In this document: positions 49,197 through 61,223 of the stretch, one piece after another
How positions within the stretch are numbered: the stretch's first letter is position 1
Layout: each line of letters begins with the position of its first letter
Source of the DNA: Neocallimastix lanati (nom. inval.)
Taxonomy: Eukaryota; Neocallimastigomycota; Neocallimastigomycetes; Neocallimastigales; Neocallimastigaceae
DNA length: 64,000 bases
Assembly (NCBI GenBank): GCA_016946835.1
Contig: JACVTC010000134.1
Coordinates: 53,501-117,500, forward strand
Direction: 5' to 3'
Program-made: the position numbers and the translations under genes
Notes under the pieces: model-generated
The model's input: only the letters and a program-made list of their open reading frames with translations
What the model was told of the DNA's origin: nothing
The model's database searches: none

Positions 49197-49604
49197 CTCT
49201 ATTATTTTATTCGTGTATATTTTAACTACAATTGTTAAATATTTTATTTATATTATTATTAATATATTACTATTAATATAAATAATATTTAATAATATTT
49301 TTCAATTTATAAACCTTTATTTTTTTTTATTTTAAAAATTTCTTTTTATTTATTCAATATTACTCTTTGAAGAATTTATATAAAAAGAACTTAATAAAAA
49401 AAAATAAGACGAAGAATAAACTTATTATTGGAATTTTTTTTTCTTTTTATATATAATTTTTTTTTATATACTAATTAAAATAAAATAATAATTTACAAAT
49501 TTAGCGGTTTGTACAACATTATAACATAATATTATAATGTGATACAAACAAATTAATGTTGACTTTATAATAAATAAAAAATTATATATATATATTTTTT
49601 AATT

Positions 49605-49652
<48 letters not shown>

Positions 49653-52035
49653 ATTTATTTTATTTTCATATATTATATTATTTTTTAATAGAAATTTTAT
49701 TGTATAAAATATAAAAATAAAAAAAAAAAAATTTTAATTATCTCATTGTACTATCAAATAAATATAAAAAAATATTAATTATTCCACTAATTTACTATAT
49801 CTAATGATATATTTAATTAATATTTTAATATTTTTATCAATTTAAATTAATTACAATAAAAATTAATATATAGATATAGATACAAATAAACATTTTCGGG
49901 ATAAAAATAGTATATTTATATATTAATTAATTTATTATTAAAAAAATAAATAATAATAATAGTAAAATTGTTTTGAATTTATTATTTTATTTAATTATTA
50001 ATATAATTATAAATATTTTTCTTTCATTAATTTGAAAAATAAAAAAAAAATCATAAATTACAGATATAAAAAGAAGAATAACTTTTTTTTAATCCAATAT
50101 AAAATTAATAATTTTAAATATTAATAAATTATAATATATATTTTTATATAAAAACATGTTTTATTATATATTTAATAATAAATACAAAATTTATTTTAAT
50201 TTGACAATGGATAAAACCTTAATTATATTTTAATAGTATTTTAATAAATTATATTTTTTATTATTTTAATAAGTATTTTATATTTTTTATTATTTTAATA
50301 ATATTTTAATATTATCAACAAATAAAAATTATTTAATATACATAATAAAAAATAAAAAAATTGACCTTCATTATATAATGTTTCATTTGAATAATTAATG
50401 TAGAAACTATATTCATATTTAACTATTGTTTAATATATAAAATTAAATTATATATCAACCATTCTATAAATAGATTTTTTTTTTTTAAATTTTCAGTTGT
50501 TAACTTTTTCAATCTTAAAAAAAAAAAAAAAGAAAGAAAGAGAGAATTTAATTTATTGTAAAATAAAATAATAATTAAATTTTAAATTTTAGTGAAAATT
50601 TTAATTTTAAGTTAATATTTTTTAAAACATTACTAACAATATCTACTTTTTTTTATATCAAATTTGAATAATCTTGTATAAAATATTTATATAAAATTCA
50701 AATTTTCACAAATTTTTAAATGATAAATTATTTTATTTAAAATTATAGAAATATTTATTCATTTTAATTAAATTATTGTTCTTTTTTTCTGTTTATTTTA
50801 TATATTTATATATAAATATATAAAATAATAAAATTTAAACCTTTATAAATAATAGTGTTTATTATGAAAAATTAAATAAATTATTTAAATTTTTTTTTTT
50901 TTTTTACTATTATTATTATAAATATTATAAATCATTAAATATTAATATTATTTATTATTAATTATTATTACTTTTTTAAAATTTTATTATTATCTTTAAT
51001 AATTTGGATAATTTTAAAATAATATTGTTATTTTAAATTGAATTTTATATATTCAAAAACTTTATACTAAATAAAATTTTTAATTTTATGAACTACTTAA
51101 TTATTGGTATTTATAAAAAATTAATTACTACTATTATTATAAAAATTAATATAACAAATTTATTTAAATAAAAAAAAATTGCACAGGAACTATTTATCCA
51201 TTAATTCTATTTGAATTTATTTTTATATATAAAAAAAAATAAAAAAAGAAAAATTAAATATACTAATAATTTTAATAATATTAAAATTACCAGATATAAT
51301 CAAAAGTTATTTTTATTGGTTGAATTGAAAAAAAATATAAGCATAAATTTATAAAATTTTACTTTAATAACCTTCTATAATTATTATCATTAATTCATCT
51401 TAATAGCTTAAATAATAAAAATATAAGATAATCTTTGATAAATAAAAAAAAATTTTTTTAAATATATTACTTCTATTTCTATTATTAATCAATTACTTTT
51501 TATTCTACAATAAAAATCAAATATACTTATTTAAAAATTTTTTTAAATAAAATACATATGATTTTATATTAATAATATATATATTAATAAAAATCTTTTT
51601 TTTTTTTTTTTTTATTTTATAGTAGTAGTAATAATAATGATTTTATATAATTATTTTAATAGTTTGAAAATTTAAAAATTTAAATTAATGAATATAATTA
51701 ATTTTTTTATTTTTAATTTATTAGTTCATGGATACAAAATTTTATTAATTACATTTAACAGTTAGTATTAAAGTTTTAAATGTTTAATTCATACATTATG
51801 TCCTAAAGAGGTTTTATCTTTATTTTTTTAATTCAGAAATAATATTAAAAATAAAAAAGTATTAAAAAAATTAAATACTTAAATGTAATTTATATATAAA
51901 AATTGTAGAAATATTAAAGAAAATTAAAAATTATTACAAATGAATTAATTTGTAATAATTTTTTTATTTATATAAATACGATATCTTAATGATTTGAAAT
52001 TGACTTTATATTTAAGAATTTCAAACATATATACC
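49197..52035. other. AT-rich intergenic region
   Basis: No gene is seen over 2.8 kb. It holds an A-run of about 39 near 49612-49651, T-runs near 50890 and 51597, and a hairpin at 51926-51963 (entered separately). Confidence 0.6.
51926..51963. repeat. Perfect 16-bp hairpin
   Basis: AAAAATTATTACAAAT (51926-51941) and ATTTGTAATAATTTTT (51948-51963) are exact inverted copies around a 6-base loop. Confidence 0.8.
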
Positions 52036-52200
52036 TAATATGAAATTAATATTGTAATTGAAAAATATAAAACTAATGAAATCAATGTTGTAATTAAAAA
52101 ATACAAAACTATAGTATACAAATTAATTGATAATGGAAGAACTAGAAATAGTATTGTTGAATTATGATTTAAATGCTTATTTTAAATAATATAAATATTT
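52036..52200 (+). pseudogene. MULE transposase 3'-end fragment, copy M5
   Basis: Plus-strand DNA matches the last ~120 bases of the transposase genes: ACTAATGAAATCAATGTTGT, AATTAAAAAATACAAAACTA, then GTATTGTTGAATTATGATTTAAATGCTTA, corresponding to TDEI..LIE.YK and LTKLWFECL in copy M2. A short piece of it is duplicated in tandem at 52040-52110. Nothing upstream of it is recognisable as transposase. Confidence 0.65.
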
Positions 52201-52850
52201 ATTTGATTTGTAATAAATGACAGAGTAATTATAAAATAAAAAAAGATTATCAGAATTCTTTTGTAAATAATTATTAATAGTTAAAAATATTCTTGAAAAT
52301 CCATAATTGCTTTAAAATTCTAATATTTTTTTTAAAATTTTAATTTAAAATAAAAATTAAAATATACTTTTATCATTGAAATATATCTAAATATCTAAAT
52401 TTTTTTTTATTATTTTTTATTTATATTTTTATCATTAATTTTATGGATATATAAGATTAATAAATATATAAGGTTAAATTTTTTTTTTTCTTAAAACTTT
52501 TATTTAAATATTTTATTTTTAAATAATATTTTATTTGTGAAGTATATAAGTTTAAAAAAAATTTCAACATATTTATGAACACTTATTATTAAAAAATATG
52601 TATAGTAAAAATATTGTTTTATTCGAAATAAATAATTAAATAGTTTAAAATATAAAGATATCTTTATAATTGTATATTAATAATTATTTTATTATTATAA
52701 TTAGTATTACATTTTTTTTATAGCTTAATTATTTTATTATTATTATTAATATTATTTTTTTATTAATATTTTATTCTACATCATTACATCATTAAATATT
52801 TAAGGTTTAATTTTGTTGAATTATAGTTTTACTATTAAATAAAATAAGTA
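52201..52850. other. AT-rich spacer with dispersed repeat
   Basis: Contains the TATATAAGATTAATAAATATATAAGGTT patch at 52448, similar to the dispersed repeats near 9.5 and 13.3 kb. No gene. Confidence 0.5.
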
Positions 52851-53094
52851 CTAATTTACTGGGAGAGGTCCAAAACGCCAATTTTTTCACGTGATATATC
52901 AAATTTTGAGGCTTTTTAAATTAATAGTTATATGATACTATTTTGTTGTATTATTAATTTGTAATTTTTTTCTTAAAATTTATTAAGTAAATGATTAAAT
53001 AAATTATAATGGTTAGATAAAAATAAATATTTTTTTACAAAAAAAAAAAATAAAATAAAATATTCAAACAATTAAAAGGTTTATTTTAAAAAAA

Positions 53095-53480
53095 AAAATA
53101 TTAATAAAATACTTTAACAATTATATAGATTTATTTATTTAAAAAATAATATTAATAAAATACTTTAACAATTATATAGATTTATTTATTTAAAAAAAAA
53201 TATTAATAAATAAAATACTTTAACAATTATATAGATTTATTTATTTAAAAAAAAATATTAATAAAATACTTTAACAATTATATAGATTTATTTACTTAAA
53301 AAATATTAATAAAATATTTAAACAACTATTAATAAAATACTTTAGCAATTATATAGATTTATTTATTTAAAAAAAATATTAATAAAATACTTTAACAATT
53401 ATATAGATTTATTTATTTAAAAAAATATGAATAAAATACTTTAACAATTATATAGATTTATTTATTTAAAAAAAAATTAA
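53095..53480. repeat. ~50-57-bp tandem array in M2
   Basis: Seven or so units containing AATACTTTAACAATTATATAG and ATTTATTTATTTAAAAAA, with AATATTAATAA at the joints. It lies 3' of the M2 transposase. Confidence 0.85.
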
Positions 53481-53841
53481 TAAAATATTTAAACAATTAT
53501 TAATAAAACTAATTATAAACATTAATAATAAAATATAAAAATATAAAAATATATTATTGATATTAATAATAAAGTATAAAAATATAGGATTATTTATTTT
53601 AAAAAAAATATTAATAAAATATTTAAACAATTATTAATAAAATAAATTATAATAATAAAATTATAGAATATTTATTTAAACTACATAAATTTTATCAAGT
53701 ATATAAACATTTTAACTTTTTAATAATTATAAAATTTTAATTAATAAATTTAATTATAAGTTTTTGTATGAAAGAATTTTAATGATTTTTTCTTTTGGAA
53801 ATTCCTCTGTCATTTCATAATTATTTATTATTAAATAATAT

Positions 53842-55263
53842 TTATAAAATATTATTTAAATTAGTTAAACATTCAAACCACAATTTAGTAAGATCACTTC
53901 TATCATATTTAATATTAATTAACTTGGCTTCTTTATTTTTGTATTTTTCAATTAAGATATTAATTTCATCAGTTTTTGTTTTTATTTTTTTTTTTCATTC
54001 TCCAAATTCCTTTTATTTTCATTTGGTAATCATAATATGATAAATGTTCCTGTTCTTTTAATTTATTTATTAATTCATAAAAATTTGGTTTCATTGGAAA
54101 TAGTTTATTTAAAGAATTATTGAGTGATTCTGAAGCATTATTGGTTATATGTTCAATATTATTATAATAATTCCAACTTTTCATATCGTAACCAATTAAA
54201 TATATTTCATAAAAATATTCTAAAAATTTTAAAAATTGACAAGAATTTTTTTCAATGGATTTAGTTTTAATTAATGAAAAAATATCCATTATGTATTCAG
54301 GGTTGATAAATGGTAAGTTTGAAATTCCTTTGTAATAATTAAATATTTTTTCATCATCGTTCACTTTATTACGGCACAATTCATTTTTTTTAACTTCTAA
54401 TAAATTTTTATAATGCCAAATACAGTATTTAATATTTATATTAGGAAATATTTTTTTAACTGCTTTGGATATGCCTTTTTCAAAATCGCAATGTACATTT
54501 TTTGGTTCAGTTATAATATTATTATTAGAATTTTGTTTTAATTTATTGAATAACATTTTATATGTTTTTTGCTTTTTATTTCTTAATATTGCATAAGAAG
54601 TAGTATAAAAACTATTCAATTCTTTAACGTAAGTTCTAGTAATAAACACTTGTTGACTAAATTTAGGTGCGATATAAAAAGTACCATCCACAAATATATC
54701 ATTATTATATTTCTTAAATAATTTTGCTTGAAAAGGGGATTGAAAAATTACTAAATCAGAATTTTTGAATATCATAAAATCTTCATTTCGTTCAGTTTTA
54801 TAATATTCAGATTCATTAGGAATTTCATTAAAAGTTGTTACATTGGATGGTAGTTTTTTATTAATACTTCTTAATATTAGAGTTTTAACTGAAATATATT
54901 CTGGACACGGATATATAAATCCCATTTCTTTAGAAATTTCATTATATAGTCTTTTTCGTTTTATATCAAAAGGATTTGAATGTTTTTTAATTTCATCTTT
55001 AATTTTATGTTTCATTACAGATAGGGATACACTATATTCTTTCCAGGATGATTATGTAAACTCTCATATTTTAAGATTTCTTTCTCATTATTTAAAATAA
55101 TAAAAGATTTACATTTATTATTTTTTTTATATTCGGTACATTTATAAACTCTTGAATTATCTTTCCTTGAATGTGAAAAATTAAATTTATATTGTTTATT
55201 AATAATGATTTGTTCTTCTCCTTTATTAGACTCACTTATATAAATAGTTATGTTTTCTTCCAT
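53842..55263 (-). pseudogene. MULE transposase of M2, two frameshifts
   Basis: Frame 1 (55263-55015) encodes the FLYWCH-type finger (YKFNFSHSRKDNSRVYKC, KCKSFII, LHNH). Frame 2 (55015-53969) carries FVDGTFYIAPKFSQQVFI (first catalytic Asp), VHCDFEKGISKAVKKIFP (second Asp) with IKYCIWHY, ITNNASESLNNSLN (third acidic residue) and LSYYDYQMKIKG. A third frame to the stop at 53842 gives TDEINILIEKYKNKEAKL and LTKLWFECL. The first shift lies near 55040, the second in an A-run near 53985. With only two single-base shifts this is a young or misassembled copy of a ~470-aa Mutator-like transposase. It is a plain DNA transposon. Confidence 0.88.
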
Positions 55264-55669
55264 TTATAAATTTTAATATATAGTTTTTAATTATATCTTT
55301 TAAATTATTATATTAATTATCTAAATATTATTTTTTAATATTAATTCTGAACAATTAAATATTCAATTTTTTTTAAAAGATAAAAAGTATTTTAATTATT
55401 TCTTTTTCTTTTAATTTTTTTAAAAAAAAACAGATACATAAAGTATATATGAAAATATTTTAATTTTTATTATTTAAAAATAAATTATTTATTTAATATA
55501 TATAAAAAAAATTTAATTATTTATTTATTCTAAATTAATATTAATTATTTTTTTTAATATATACTAATAAAGAATTTATGAATTAATTAATTATTTTATT
55601 TATATTATAATCTAATTAAATTATTAACTTTTAAGTCTTTTTAAAACAACAAATATATATAGCATTTTT

Positions 55670-56030
55670 TAGCATATAAAGTAGAACTGGGCTTTCTACT
55701 GGTTGTTATGTGGCGGACTTAATAATCATCTGGTATCTATTCTTTATCTGATTTTCCCGATAGGGTTTGGAGAAAGGGTAAAGGGGTTATAATGGCACAA
55801 TTTCAGGTAAGTATTAATTCCGCTCCTACCATTATTGGATTGTCACGTATTTAATTTCTATATTTGATCACCCATGGCATCCTAGTGTAGTTGTATAGCC
55901 TATACTGTGAGGGTTATGAGTTCAATTTCTATAGGATAACACGGATGTTATTTGGCAAGACATGTCTACTGGAGCTACCTCTGCTTAGGAATTTGGAGCG
56001 CCGACGTCGTACTGATATAGTATAAGATAT
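55670..56030 (+). mobile_element. SINE-like tRNA-derived island, family C
   Basis: Near-balanced composition in AT-rich flanks. TAGTGTAGTTG at 55883-55893 is a perfect polymerase III A box (TRGYNNARNNG), and GTTCAATTT at 55920-55928 is one base off the B box, with tRNA-like spacing and AGCCTATACTGTGAGGG between. About 210 bp of unrelated GC-richer sequence precedes it. Either a SINE nested in M2 or a stray tRNA-like gene; the cloverleaf pairs poorly, so a working tRNA is unlikely. Confidence 0.5.
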
Positions 56031-56836
56031 ATATACCAAAGTATATATGTTCTTTACAAGCCCATATATATAATATGGGATAGACATGTGAATTCATATG
56101 TATAAAAACCTATTTATATATCTCTACAAAACGGTTGCTGTAATATATAAATAGTAATTGAAATGTGAACAACAAATTTTAATTTTTGAAATTTCAATTT
56201 ACAGCTATAATTTAAGTCTTATAAAAATATTATTTTGTAATTTTTATTAATATTTAATATTTTATTTATAAATTATATATAAAATAAAAGGTTTAATTCT
56301 ATTATTAAGATGTTATAATAACAACTAAAGTTTTAGTTATAATATAAAAAATTAATATTTTAAATAATATTAATTTAAATATAAATTTATAAAATAAAAT
56401 TTTTTAATAATAAAATATAAAAATATTATATTGATATTAATAATAAAATATAAAAATATAAAAATATAATATTAATAGAAAAATATAAAAATATAATATC
56501 AATAATAAAATATAAAATATAAAAATATAATATAAATATTAATAATAAAATATAAAAAATAAGGTTATAAGGAAAATAATTATTTATCATTTTCCTTATA
56601 ACATGATTGTCAAAAAAAAAAAAAAATTATATAAAAATATTTATTTTTTATTGACCTTTTTAATTTTTATTTATTTATTTATTTACTTATTTATTTATAC
56701 ATTTATTTCTTTTTTACTTAAAATTATATTAAATTTTATGGCGTAATAATATAAATTTTAAAAGCCACAAATAAATAGATGGCTTATTAAAATTTCAAAA
56801 AAAAAATTGGCGAAATGGACCACATTCTAATTTACC

Positions 56837-56955
56837 ATATATAATTAAAATAAAAAAAAATAACCAGATGAAAAACCATTGAATTTTGTATAAAATTTCT
56901 AAAACGCTATTTATTACAATACGCCACATTACAATATCCACCATTGCAAAAATGG
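56837..56955. other. Spacer between M2 and M3
   Basis: Contains ACAATACGCCACATTACAATATCC, which looks like another weathered inner end of the same terminal-repeat family. Confidence 0.4.
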
Positions 56956-57162
56956 GGGGTGTGTCATTTCGAAAATTTTTATTACATAAATTTGTATTTT
57001 GTTGTAGTGCATTTCGGAAAACATGGCGTATTATAATGTAATAAATAAATAAATGAATAAATATATTATAAATGAATAAATAAATTTTTAAATAATAATA
57101 AAAATAATTAAGACAAACGTTTATTATGACTAAAAAAATTTTTTTTAGAAAATTAAATAAAA

Positions 57163-57193
<31 letters not shown>

Positions 57194-57289
57194 CTACATA
57201 TATATAATAATAATTATATTTTTTTTATTTTATTTTAAATATTATTAATTATTATTAATACATTAATACCTTGTTTATATTATCAACAG

Positions 57290-57860
57290 AAAATACAGAT
57301 TGAATAAAATAAAATGAAATAAAATAAAATAAAATAAATAGTAGAAACATAAATATAAGTACAGATTGAATAAAATAAAATAAAATAAAATAAAATGAAA
57401 TAAAATAAAATAAAATAAAATAAAGTAAAATAAAATAAAGTAAAATAAAATAAAATAAAATAAAATAAAATAAAATAAAATAAAATAAAAAGTAGAATAT
57501 TAAATAAGAAAGTACAGATTGAATAAAATAAAATAAAATAAAATAAAATAAAAAGTAGAATATTAAATAAGAAAGTACAGATTGAATAAAATAAAATAAA
57601 ATAAAATAAAATAAAAAGTAGAATATTAAATAAGAAAGTACAGATTGAATAAAATAAAATAAAATAAAATAAAATAAAAAGTAGAATATTAAATAAGAAA
57701 GTACAGATTGAATAAAATAAAATAAAATAAAATAAAATAAAAAGTAGAATATTAAATAAGAAAGTACAGATTGAATAAAATAAAATAAAATAAAATAAAA
57801 AGTAGAATATTAAATAAGAAAGTACAGATTGAATAAAATAAAATAAAATATAATATAATA
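57290..57860. repeat. Compound minisatellite, TACAGATTGAA + (TAAAA)n
   Basis: Eight units begin TACAGATTGAATAAAATAAA and most end AAAAAGTAGAATATTAAATA; the last six are about 62-64 bp and nearly identical. Within each unit (TAAAA)n varies in number. Confidence 0.9.
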
Positions 57861-58280
57861 ATTATTATATATATATAGGAATCTTATATATTTTAATTTT
57901 TTTTCATTTACTTTTCTAAAAAAAAAAAAATTTAGTTATAATAACGTTTGTCTTTTAATTATTATATTTTATTATAGTAAATAAAAAAATTTAAATGAAA
58001 AGTAAATAATTTTAATTATTTATAATTCATATTTTCATAAACGATATATATATATATATTAATTTAAATGATATAAGAATTAAAAATTAAAACAATAAGA
58101 GTTGAATAATTGATCCTATTAAAATAATTAATTATTTGCATAGTAATATTTATAATGTTTGATCAATATGAATCAATTATTATTAAAATATAATAATAAC
58201 AATTATAATTTTAATAAAATAATAAAAATCTTTTATTGAATTTAATATTTTTAATAACATAATTAATTTTGAAAAGTATG
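57861..58280. other. AT-rich interior of M3
   Basis: No gene or repeat unit recognised. Confidence 0.5.
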
Positions 58281-58490
58281 TTGATATTAATAAAATTTAT
58301 AATAATATAATATTGATATTGATATTAATAAAATTTATAATTATATAATATTGATATTGATATTAATAAAATTTATAATTATATAATATTGATATTGATA
58401 TTAATAAAATTTATAATTATATAATATTGATATTGATATTAATAAAATTTTTAATTATATAATATTGATATTGATATTAATAAAATTTTA
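58281..58490 (-). repeat. 38-bp tandem array 3' of M3 transposase
   Basis: About five near-identical units of TATTGATATTGATATTAATA + AAATTTATAATTATATAA. The reverse complement matches the array at 12425-12575. Confidence 0.9.
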
Positions 58491-58713
58491 ACTAGTATCA
58501 AATAAATCGGTTTTAGTTATAAATTACTTAATAAAAATAACTAAAAGATAATTTCTATTAAGATTATTAAATAAACACAATAGGTAAATAAATTTGTATT
58601 TTTCTAGCATTTTTTTAAATTAAGATTATTTAATTATTATTTAAACAATTATAAATATAAATTTAAAATAAATAAATTTTTATTTTTCTAGCATTTTTTT
58701 AAATTAAGATTAT

Positions 58714-60150
58714 TTATTTTAAATTAATATTTATATCGTTTAAATCAATTAAACATTCTTTCCATAATTTAATTAATTCATTTCTGTTGCATCCATTATA
58801 AAATAAATTTATTTCCTTACTTTTGTAATTTTCAATTAAAATTTTAATTTCATCAGTTGCACTAAATATTTTTTGCTTTTTTTTCCAATTTCCTTTAGTT
58901 CTCCTTTGATAATCATTATAAGATAAGTTTTCTTCTTCTTTTAATATATATATTAATTTATAAAATAAAGGTTTATTTGGAAATATATTATTTAAGTAGC
59001 TATTATAAGATTCTGATGCATTGTTTGCTAAATGCTCTATATTTTCATAATAATTCCAATTATTAACATTATACTTAAGTAAATAATTTATATTAAAATA
59101 TTCTAAAAATTGTAGAAAATTATTATACTTTTTTTTTGACAAATTCTTTTTATTATAATATAAATATCAAATATATAGTTAGGGTTTATAAAAGGTAAGT
59201 TCGAAATAGCTTTATAATAAATATATACATCATTATTATTCTTCACTTCATGATAACATAATATATTTTTTTGTTTTTCTAATGATCTTTTGTAATGCCA
59301 AACACAATATTTAATATTTATATTGGGAAAAACTTTTTTTGCGGCATTAGATATACCTTGTTCAAAATCACAATGAAAATTAATTGTAGTAATTAATGTA
59401 TTACTCCTAAATTTATTTGCATTTTTTTTTTATTTCTTTAAATAATGTTTCATATGTAGATTGTTTTTTATTTTTTAATATAGAAATGGAAGTAGTGTAA
59501 AACATATTAAATTCCCCAACATAAGTTCTTGTTATAAATAACTGATAACTAAATTTCGGTGCTGCATAAAATGTACCGTCCGCAAATATATTTTTATGAT
59601 AATTCGAAAATAAATATGCTTGGAATGGTGATTGAAAGATTATTAGTTCAGTATTTGTAAATATCATAAAATTTTCATTTCTTTTCGTTTTATAATATTT
59701 TGATTCAATGGGAATATCATCAAAATTTTTTATGCTTGGAGGAAATTGTTTATTTATATTTCTTATTATTTGGGATCTAATTGTACTATATTCGGGACAT
59801 ATAAGTCCCATTTCTTGAGAAACGGCATTAAATATATGTTTAGGTTTTATATCCATAGGAATTGAATTTTTCTTAATTTCTTCCTTAATTTTATGCTTTG
59901 CTACTGATATAGACACATCAATTTCTTTTTCGAGATGGTTATGTAAACTTTCATATTTTAAAACCTCCTTTTTATCATTTAAAATAATTAAAGATTTACA
60001 TTTATTTAAAGTCTTATATTCAGTGCATCTATAAATTTTTGATTTATCTTTCCTTTGAAATGAAAAATTAAATTTGTGTTTTTTATTAATAATAATTTGT
60101 TCATTTCCTCGATTTGTTTCACTTATTTCAATTTCTATATTGTCTTCCAT
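58714..60150 (-). pseudogene. MULE transposase of M3, two A-run frameshifts
   Basis: Frame 1 (60150-59413): MEDNIEIEISETNRG, FLYWCH-type finger (SKIYRCTEY, NKCKSL, LHNH), then FADGTFYAAPKFSYQLFI with the first catalytic Asp, ending in an A-run near 59425. The next stretch in another frame has FHCDFEQGISNAAKKVFP, IKYCVWHY and FINPNYIFD. Frame 3 (59142-58714) has LANNASESYNSYLN, LSYNDYQRRTKG, TDEIKILIENY and LIKLWKECL, ending ININLK. Both shifts sit in A homopolymers (near 59425 and 59147). The full protein would be about 478 aa, like M2. Mutator-like DDE transposase. Confidence 0.88.
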
Positions 60151-60372
60151 TAATAATTAAAATTTTTCAATAAAATATTTTAATAAATATACTTTTAAAT
60201 GCTTTGAAACTTTTTTTTTTTTTTTTAATATTTAAAATAATAAACCTTTTTTTAATTTATTATATAATTATTTAAATAATTATTTAATTATTAATTATTT
60301 ATTATTTCTTTATTTACTATTTTATTTATTTATTTTTATTTTTATTTTTTATTATATTTTATTTTTTTTATT

Positions 60373-60590
60373 TTTTATTTTATTTTTCAATGTTTAAAAA
60401 AAAAGTTTTCTTATTTCTTATTTTTATTTTATTTTTTAAGCATTAAAAAATAAAATGTTTATTTATTTTTTATTTTATTTTTCAATGTTTAAAAAAAAAG
60501 TTTTCTTATTTCTTATTTTTATTTTATTTTTTAAGCATTAAAAAATAAAATGTTTATTTATTTTTTATTTTATTTTTCAATGTTAAATAG
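60373..60590. repeat. 95-bp tandem repeat
   Basis: Two full copies and a partial third of TTTATTTTATTTTTCAATGT ... TTTTCTTATTTCTTATTTTT ... TTAAGCATTAAAAAATAAAA. Lies 5' of the M3 transposase within the element. Confidence 0.9.
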
Positions 60591-60617
60591 AAATACCTAA
60601 CCTAATTATTATTTATT

Positions 60618-60975
60618 GAAGTGTTGTATTTCGCCAAAAGTTGAATTTCGTCCAGTTGAATTTCGCCAAATTCTTGGTGGCTTATAAATTTACGTCATAA
60701 AATATTACCACATTTATTATTCACGCCATATTGTGAATATATGGCTTTTTAAAAATTGTAGAAAAAAGCCATAAAAATATGATACAATTAGATATATGCC
60801 CCACGTAAGATTACGTGTTTGAAAATTTTTGAGAATTGTAATTTAATTTAATTAATTAATTAATTATTATTCATTAAAATTTTAATAAAATTAAGTGGCT
60901 TAAAATTAAAAATATTTAAGCCATACAACAAAATACAAATTTTTGTAATAAAAATTTTCGAAATGCACACTCCCC
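60618..60975. repeat. M3 terminal region with TTTCGCCAA and GTGGCTTA repeats
   Basis: TTGTATTTCGCCAAAAGTTGAATTTCG and GTTGAATTTCGCCAA repeat the motif of the 13594 MITE, followed by GGTGGCTTATAA, TATGGCTTTTTA and AAGTGGCTTAAAATT in both orientations. The terminal repeat proper is 60920-60975. Confidence 0.65.
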
Positions 60976-61223
60976 TGTAAAATGAAAATGAAAATACTAC
61001 CTTAAAATTATTAATTAATTAATTAATTAATTAATTAATAAATTTAATTAATTTTTATTTAAAATAGTTATTTAAAGCATTATTATTTTCTCTTTTTTAT
61101 AATAGTAAAAAAATAATAAAAAAAAAAAAAGAATAAAAAAATAAAGAATTAGATATAGAAATTAAATTAATACAGTAAAAGCACTATTTTTATGGATAGA
61201 AGTTTATAGCAAAGGAAAAAATC
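60976..61223. other. Promoter-side spacer of the DUF6882-like gene
   Basis: Contains (TTAA)n near 61010-61035 and A-runs near 61118-61145. No specific promoter element identified. Confidence 0.4.

Larger units (their letters stand above)
52860..56826 (-). mobile_element. FLYWCH-MULE element M2 (~3.97 kb, 9-bp TSD)
   Basis: CTAATTTAC occurs at 52851-52859 and again at 56827-56835, directly outside inverted ends: left TGGGAGAGGTCCAAAACGCC plus AATTTTTT, and right (reversed) AATGTGGTCCATTTCGCC plus AATTTTTT. Inside are a tandem array (53095-53480), the transposase gene on the minus strand (55263-53842) and a SINE-like island (55670-56030). A 9-bp target duplication is typical of Mutator-like elements. 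The array is 3' of the gene, as in M1 and M3. Confidence 0.75.
56956..60975 (-). mobile_element. FLYWCH-MULE element M3 (~4.0 kb, long inverted ends)
   Basis: The left end GGGGTGTGTCATTTCG then AAAATTTTTATTACATAAAT and TTGTATTTTGTTGTA matches the reverse complement of the right end, GGGGAGTGTGCATTTCG then AAAATTTTTATTACAAAAAT and TTGTATTTTGTTGTA, giving at least 50 bp of inverted repeat with few differences. Flanks TGCAAAAATG (left) and TGTAAAATG (right) could be a worn 9-bp target duplication. Inside: a 62-70-bp array (57290-57860), a 38-bp array (58281-58490), the transposase (60150-58714), a 95-bp array (60373-60590) and further TTTCGCCAA-type repeats at 60620-60670. Confidence 0.75.

Noticed and set aside
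47656-49281. 541-aa plus-strand open frame opposite the KTLP gene
   Set aside because: Repeat units with a length divisible by three keep several frames open. The minus-strand frame has the signal peptide and CBM1; this one has neither.
57290-57860. Regular spaced repeats resembling a CRISPR array
   Set aside because: Head-to-tail minisatellite without unique spacers, in eukaryotic DNA, with no cas-like genes.
52860-60975. Idea that M2/M3 are retroelements or virus-like elements
   Set aside because: No reverse transcriptase, integrase or capsid-like reading frames; DGTF, CDFE and NASES blocks plus 9-bp duplications fit a plain Mutator-like DNA transposon.
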